DNA of 64,000 nucleotides from Oikopleura dioica. Lineage: Eukaryota; Chordata; Appendicularia; Copelata; Oikopleuridae. Both the position numbers and the translations under genes were made by a program. The DNA lies in the NCBI GenBank assembly GCA_907165135.1, contig OU015566.1:6246157-6310156 (forward strand). Direction: 5' to 3'. Positions 58,012-64,000 of the stretch are shown here, one piece after another. Under the pieces are notes generated by a model, which was given only the letters and a program-made list of their open reading frames with translations, had not been told where the DNA came from and searched no databases. The first letter of the stretch is position 1; the number at the start of each line of letters is the position of its first letter.

Positions 58012-58697
58012 TGTGGCAAAACCACTAAAACAAGTGGTCATTTTATGTATAGCAGTATACAATATAGCGGTATGTATCCTTCTTTGAATACTCACTGAAA
58101 CGCGAATCTTTTCTTTGATTTCCAAAAGTTATCTCCTTCGAACTCGTCCGAGAAAAAGCCCGTGAACCGGCAGGGATTATCTTGCGGCGGAGTTTTTGTT
58201 TCTTCTCGCTCCAGTCCCTCCATTATATTCATTAGTTCCGTTTCCTTTTCACTTCTCGCATTCTCTACTCCTCTTGCAAATCTCTCTCTGAATTTCTCTA
58301 TTTCTTTGATCGATCTTTTGAAGAATCCGTTTTCTGATCCGTCGTCATTGTCGTTCTCAATGTTTTTGAAGCCTTCAATGAATTTCTTTGCTTTCTGACT
58401 GGCAGTCTTCACTGTTGGCTTGACTTTGTCGATATTTGGCATAAAAAATCCTCCACCGAGGTCAATAAGCGTCTTCTTCACTGTGTTCGGTCGGAGAACC
58501 ACTTGATCTTTTGCCTTCATTACAGTTCCGACGCAATGGCATTCCAAACATTTTACATTCGCCAGTGGTTCTCCCTTCGCTCGCTTCTCTAAAGATTCTT
58601 TCACCTCTTCGGATGGGAGCAGAGAAGTATGCTTTTCCTCCTCGAGCGACGTCGCCTCTTCAACGGAGACGACCGCTTCGTCGATCCTCGACCGCAT
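57931..58697 (-). CDS. Tail-anchored membrane protein with C-terminal KKxx-type signal
   Basis: Two exons (58096-58697, 57931-58024) encode 231 residues from the ATG at 58697; the frame is open upstream to about 58946 without another ATG. A soluble acidic/basic helical region with one CLECHC motif is followed, after a 71-nt GT-AG intron, by one transmembrane helix (FAVYMLFGCVFWGTIVGI) and the ending SKKIK. A KKxx ending is the classical ER-retrieval signal for type I tails. The same DNA, spliced at a GTAAG within this tail, forms the first exon of gene B. The function is unknown. Confidence 0.55.
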
Positions 58698-58975
58698 GAA
58701 AAATAGACTAGATTCAACAATAAAATTGAGGAGAAATACTTTTTGTGCTTGATAAAAACTCCTCTGGTAGTAAATATTATCTTCGAAAAGAGCCCTTTTT
58801 ATTCCTGTTTCCGTGCCATCACTACGCTCAATGGGCTTACTCGAAGCCGGGTTGGTATTCAAGTCAAGGTGAAATGAAGAAAAAAGTTTGACGGAGGATT
58901 TGACATTTTTACACTCCTCGCAATGCCGAAATACCAAAACCGGCAAATTTTTGGGTTTTCACTTTATTTTTAAAA

Positions 58976-59080
58976 ATGACTTTTGGAAAGACGGCACTTC
59001 TTCTGGGCTTTGCAGTTTACGTTCTTTCGATAATTGGAGTTGAACTTCGCCGTAAATTTGGTGACGCCTTACCATGGTAA
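58976..59080 (+). CDS. 34-residue single-helix membrane microprotein
   Basis: ATG to TAA encodes a single hydrophobic helix (ALLLGFAVYVLSIIGVE) followed by a basic RRKFGDALPW end, a layout typical of small mitochondrial or ER integral proteins. It is divergent from the gene at 58697, with a compact region between them. No named family is recognised. Confidence 0.4.
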   Translation: MTFGKTALLLGFAVYVLSIIGVELRRKFGDALPW

Positions 59081-59959
59081 TCGCGATTTCGTAATAACGA
59101 GCAAGGATTTCATGGGGATAAAATGGTACCATCATGTCGTCAAAAATAATGATCGCGCGGAAAGTATCGTAAGCAACCAGCTGGTTGAACTTTGAAATGA
59201 AATTTTGTTAACTCGACGAGAATAAAAAATTTTTTGACTAAAAATTTGGGAATACCAGATAAAAAAGGCTAAATCTGAATTATTTAGTGAATAGAAAAGG
59301 GCTGAAAAAATGAATTGGCGAGAATAACCAAAAAATTTTGCCATTAAAAACGGCCAAAAATCCCGTCAATAGAGGGCCGTTTTCACGAAAATGTGCCAAA
59401 AATGGTCATTTTCAAACTATTTTGCCAAAATCTTAATTGGTTAATATTTCTTGGAGTGACTATGCAAATCTGGCGACACAAAATCTGGCTAAAATAGCGA
59501 TTTAAGCAAAGTCTACCTGCATCGACCAAAAAACCCTGTAAAAGTTTTCTTTGAAATTTCGAATTTCGAATCTTTCACAGACCCTTAGTTAGGGTTCAAA
59601 GTTTCCATTGAAAAATGAAAGATTGAAGTCAATATCAAAATTTATTCAGAAAATTCCTCTCGCAAATCACCAGCGAGTCTACCCTCTAAAATTCCCTAAT
59701 AAAATTAACCTGTATGCTACTGATGCGGTCTCTCTCGAATCTCAACCATCAGAATTTAATTTTGTTCTTCATTCTAAAGATTTTTTTTATATGAATAAGA
59801 CAAAACTAAAATTATACTCAAAGCAGGCGGGTAATTCGATTACGCGTCTCTGCTCTCATCTCGCTCTTGCGCACCAAAAAACGGTACAATTTGTACCGTA
59901 TAAATTCGCGTACCGTCGGTTGAGCAATCACTTGATAAAAGTCTCTTAAATATCATAAA
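59081..59959. other. AT-rich intergenic
   Basis: A short palindrome (ACGGTACAATTTGTACCGT, about 59881-59899) is present. A 113-codon plus-strand frame (59608-59949) has no domain, signal or splice support and is not called. Confidence 0.4.
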
Positions 59960-62057
59960 ATGCAAAGATTTTTTTGGTTATTAAGTTTATCAGCTGCTTC
60001 ACATTACAGAGCCGGCAGTCTACAGGTATTTTTATAAGGAAAATTTATCCTTATTAGAAAATTATCATGTTAACGGTGGGAATACAATCTTGCTGTGTTT
60101 TTTTTCTTGAGAATTAAATTAATCTTTTGCTTAGTACCGAAAATCAGCGATTCCTGGACGCATGGAAGTAACTCGTTACATGGGCTGGCGACGAGGCAAT
60201 GGTGGCTACAATGGCTGCATTCAAACCCATATCGATGAGAAGGCAGTGGCTACTATGGGTTCGGAAACTATAAGTGGAATCGGCAATGTTCCTGCGCAGT
60301 ATATTGTGACAAATATTGAGGACTCTTCATCAATCGATCAAGGTATCTTTTTTATTTTTTCTTGAATCATGCTTTTGATCGCCATTTTTGATAACCGTAT
60401 TTAAGATACGGTATTTTGACCATGTTCAATCTGAAATCAGTTCTCAAAGTTGACGATATTTTAAGCATCTCACTTCTGCTTTGGAAGCTTCACTTTTGAC
60501 ATCGATGTCAGCAACGTTAACGACTTCGTACACTCATATGACGGCTGCTGCACAATTACCCTGACTGTTGATGACGGAAGCACATATAGCGGAAGTTTCG
60601 GATATACAGCCTACGTCCAAGATGTTTCCAACAGCTCGCCACAGTTCATTTCGCCACCGATTTGGTACATAATGGAGGGGTGCAGCGAACAAACGTACCA
60701 TGTCAATCCGATTGATCCTGAAGGAGATACTGTTCGCTGTCGATGGTCATCTGCTTCTGAGGCTTCTGCGTTCGCGAGAAACGCCACAACTCTGAAGCAA
60801 TTTTCTCTCGACGAAGAAAATTGCATTGTTACATATCATCCTGAATTTGACGAAGTTGGACGAGGTTCAAAGCCAATCGCTCTTCAGGTCGAGGATTTTG
60901 ATTCAAACGGAAACCTCCTGTAAGTTACAAGTATTTTATGCATCTTAATTTTATTTTGAAGACACTCTGTTCCGCTGGGATTTGTCAGCGTCGTTTTCAC
61001 ACCAGACATCACTGCTGCTCCAAACTCGTTAACGCGAACATCTTCACGAAAGAGACCTCTTTACGCTGGTCTTATGGAGGAAATTGAGGATGAAAACGAC
61101 CGCCGTAGACGCTCTTCCGAAAATCCTGATTTCATGCTTTCTCGGAATATCCGATCGACCGAGCCAAATCATTGTCTTGGTCGACCATCTTTCAGTCGTC
61201 AATCACCCGCTCAAGGAGAGGAACGAATTTTCATTTGGAAAGCCGGCTTGAAAATAATAATCGACTGGGAAGTCTCCTGGAGCATTGGAGACTCCATTTA
61301 CTACAATATTCCTCGATACCAATTCAGTAGTCCATCGGGAATGACATGCACCGCTTTCAATAGTGATGGAAAAGCAGTCTGCACATGGCTGCCAACGAGC
61401 CAGCAAGCAACTCAAGGCGAACATCCTCATTGCGTTGTCGCGTACGACTACTTCGGAAGAGCTTCTGATCGACAATGCATCACTCTGCGAGTCTTTCTTC
61501 CATGTCCAGAGGGCACCCAGCGGGTCGGTTCAAGCTGCGAATCGAGGCTTCAAAGTTGCAAAAGCGGTTTCGAGCGAAATGATGAGGGCGAATGCGTGGA
61601 CATCGACGAGTGCGCTCGAGAAATGGACAACTGCTTGGCAGATAAAGAAAAATGCGAAAACGAGGAGGGTTCATATATTTGTGTTGATCTACCAATGTCC
61701 GGCGAAGATGCTCTAGCAACTCTTGAGCAATGGATCAATATGACGGCTGAGGTGATAGATGATCACCCAAGAGTGGGAAAATTCCGAATCCGGATTTACA
61801 AACTCATTCGAAACGCCATAACAAGCTTAGATGCGAATTGCATAAGCCCTTACAATCAAGAAAAATACGGGAAAAACGATTTTGCAATTTGGATAAAACA
61901 AGCAACTAAATCAGATGATCATTGCACCCAAACTTCGAGGCTTAAGGATGGCCTCTACTCTTGGGTGGACAACTACGCCTGTTCCGACACTCGATCAAGG
62001 CGTCAAACTCACAGAATCCACAAATTCATCGAAAAAATTACTAACCCATACTGCTGA
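59960..62057 (+). CDS. Secreted EGF-containing extracellular protein
   Basis: Four exons (59960-60025, 60135-60342, 60466-60919, 60962-62057) encode 607 residues. Signal peptide (MQRFFWLLSLSAAS), a beta-rich N-terminal region with GGYNGCIQTHI and DGCCTITLTVDDG, a YHVNPIDPEGDTVRCRW segment, a basic linker with a possible furin site (NDRRRRSS), then a calcium-binding EGF domain (DIDECAREMDNC, GSYICV) and a C-terminal domain with six or more Cys ending NPYC. It probably belongs to the extracellular matrix or an adhesion complex. All introns are GT-AG. Confidence 0.75.
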
Positions 62058-62235
62058 CATCCTGTCTCTCCAATTGGTATTTTGGTGTATTCATGAATCT
62101 TCGCTTTCTCGTTTATTTTTTTCTTTGTTTTCAATAAAAAAATGAGAATAAATCATAAAAGTCCCTCTTTTACGAATATTCATTGCTACAAATATGCTTT
62201 TTAAAAGCCTAAAACGTCTTAGACGACCTTATTAA

Positions 62236-62914
62236 GGGATCCCCCGATTTCGTCAACTTTGACTTCGAACTACTTTTTTAGGGCTGAGCTTTTTACAAGT
62301 ATGAGGGCTCATTTTGAAGCAAACGTTGAACAAACTCTAGTACAGAAATTAATTTTCATAAGGGGAAACACCTAGAAAAGACGGGCTGAAAACATTGATA
62401 CTCGTGAAAAACCCCATTTTGGGCCATTTTCAAAATCGAACTTGTTTTTTCTGCTCTTAGATAGAGCCCTAAATCAATAACAACTGTCTTCCTTGATCCC
62501 TGATCTATAATCTCTAGTACAGGCATGTGATTCCGTCAAGGATTGTAGAATTTTTCTTAACAAGATGTTTTTTAACTGATTTTTGCCATTTTTTCGACTT
62601 TCTTTGCTCTCTAGCGCCTTTGAGTGGTTAGATGTTTCATTTAATCTATTTTTTTCGAATTCAGTTTTCTCTAAGCTTTCTAAAGAGCCCTTATTCATCT
62701 GATTATGTCGACTTTGAAAAGTCGAAAAAATTGCGAATTTTTACTAAGTAAAATTTTTCGTTCAAATAAGCCATTTTCAAAGCTGTGTCACGGTTAACCA
62801 CGTGACGGACTCCCCTTGACATAATATATGAAAATGATCGCCAGACAACGGAGATTCCGAAAATATATCACATAAAAGCCCTCGATGATATTTTTCAAAT
62901 CGGGAGGGGATCCC
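62236..62914. mobile_element. piggyBac-like MITE 3
   Basis: Ends GGGATCCCCCGATTT and AAATCGGGAGGGGATCCC lie between TTAA at 62232-62235 and 62915-62918. 679 bp without a coding frame. Confidence 0.75.
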
Positions 62915-62999
62915 TTAAGGTATTTTTATTGAATTGTTAATTGAGATTGAACAAAAGAATAAAAAGAAGAAAAACACAGAATACAGAAAGACAGATTTT

Positions 63000-64000
63000 T
63001 CAGTTATTTGCGATTGTTTCTTGAATCCAAGATTTGGCAGCAAAGACAGAAGAGTAGAGACCGGGGTATCCTTCCCAGGCGCATCCGGTTCCTCTAGAAA
63101 CAACGCCGCTAAGAGTGGCACGACCGTTGATTGGGCAGATGAGGGGTCCGCCAGAGTCACCTTGGCAAGCATCTTTGCCGCCGTCGATAATATCGTCTTC
63201 GTTGAGATCGGGGATTCCAGCGCAGATGTCGTCGGCGACCAAGAAGCTTTGGTAACTGTTGTTGAGGCAGTATTCCTGGCTCATGTAGTTGACTCCGACA
63301 GATTGGAGAGTGCTTGAGAGCGATCCACCTAAAGAAATAAAAAAATGAAAAACAAACTCGATTTCAAAGTATCACCAGAAGAAGTAGTGCCCCAGCCGGC
63401 GACCCAGCAAGCTTCTCCATGGTCGGGCTCAGCATCGGGAAGGCAAGCAATCTCTGTCTTTCCCTCTGGGTCCGCAGCGATGATGTTCTGGTCGAATTTG
63501 ATCAAGCACCAGTCTGAGTTTTGTCCAGTTCCATCGGAGCTGTTGCCGTATTCTGGGTGATTGAAGAACGTGCTGGATACGAGAGTGTACTCGTCTGATT
63601 CTTGAGCATTGGCATGAAGATCGCCGAAAGTAGCGAAAATCTCCGCCATGCCCTCGCAGCAATGAGCAGCGCTCAAAACCCAGTTCGTGTGAATGATGCT
63701 GCCGCCGCATCGGTATCCACCGCCGCTGCCGACCGTTTCTCGCAAGAAAAGACGAGTGATCCACGGCCACTCGTTGTCTCCAGCCGTGACGCCGCCGACG
63801 ATCTTTCCAGATTCGAGACCGGGGAAGTTCAGCGCGTTGGAACAGGTGTCGAGGCCGGCGGTGATGAAATCAGTGAGCTCCTTGAACTCGGGACCGGGCT
63901 CTTCCGCATCACATTTTCGTCGGTGGAAATTCTGCTGAAGTCTTTTGCTTCGACGCGTTATTTGTCTGGGAACGTTTCCTCGCCCGTTGCAGGCATATTT
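63000..64000 (-). CDS. Trypsin-like serine protease 2, 5' end outside window
   Basis: Two exons (63376-64000 and beyond, 63000-63328) are joined by a 47-nt GT-AG intron. Activation site SGKIVGG, AAHCC, DWCLIKF and GDSGGP are present, so the triad is complete. The frame continues past the window end, so the signal peptide and any Cys module are not seen. It closely resembles the protease at 2608-4154, including the WVAGWG and SWIQET parts. Upstream of IVGG it has a basic stretch ([14 protein letters not shown]) not present in paralog 1. Confidence 0.85.

Noticed and set aside
59608-59949. 113-codon plus-strand frame
   Set aside because: There is no signal peptide, domain, splice site or codon-bias support; the region is AT-rich intergenic.
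1-64000. Integrated virus, reverse transcriptase or transposase genes
   Set aside because: No such protein motifs were seen; the mobile elements found are all non-autonomous.

Overview
The window is animal nuclear DNA with split genes. Most introns are 34-100 nt, genes are densely packed, many short secreted or extracellular-matrix proteins are present, and many introns do not start with GT. MITE-type transposons fill the gaps. This combination fits an appendicularian (larvacean) tunicate such as Oikopleura or Fritillaria. That assignment is inference from gene architecture and protein style; no marker gene was checked. All exon models were built by hand from reading frame, splice sites and comparison between paralogs inside the window.

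Left part (1-26 kb): a partial Cys-rich/kelch-type gene (-), a trypsin-like protease with a lineage-type N-terminal Cys module (+), a 1047-residue Cys-rich/kelch protein 'gene A' (+) flanked by inverted repeats, a secreted CUB protein (-), two tiny secreted proteins (+), an ADAMTS metalloprotease with PLAC C-terminus (-), a secreted Thr/Pro-linker lectin-like protein (-), a tandem-CAP cytosolic protein (+) and a single-pass membrane protein (-).

Middle (26-46 kb): a secreted CEMIP/TMEM2-like G8 protein (+), a small putatively myristoylated protein and its segmental duplicate, a nested transposon island (mariner-like, piggyBac-like, hAT-like and foldback MITEs), a membrane-anchored tyrosine-type kinase (+), a GPI-type Ly6/uPAR protein with a 2-kb intron (-), and a repeat-rich stretch ending at a third tiny secreted protein.

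Right part (46-64 kb): two convergent cytochrome P450 paralogs enclosing a small unknown gene, a small secreted basic protein, 'gene B' (-, paralog of gene A), a tail-anchored protein whose last exon encloses the first exon of gene B, a 34-residue membrane microprotein, an EGF-containing extracellular protein, and a second trypsin-like gene (-) running off the window. The trypsin-then-kelch order at the left is repeated on the opposite strand at the right, suggesting an old inverted duplication.

The most interesting signal is splicing. At least a dozen introns can only keep frame if they begin GA (a few begin GC or CT) and end AG. Several of these are conserved in position between paralogs, while others are present in one paralog and absent from the other. 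Two of the paralog-specific introns contain MITEs. Together this looks like ongoing gain of non-canonical, partly transposon-associated introns.
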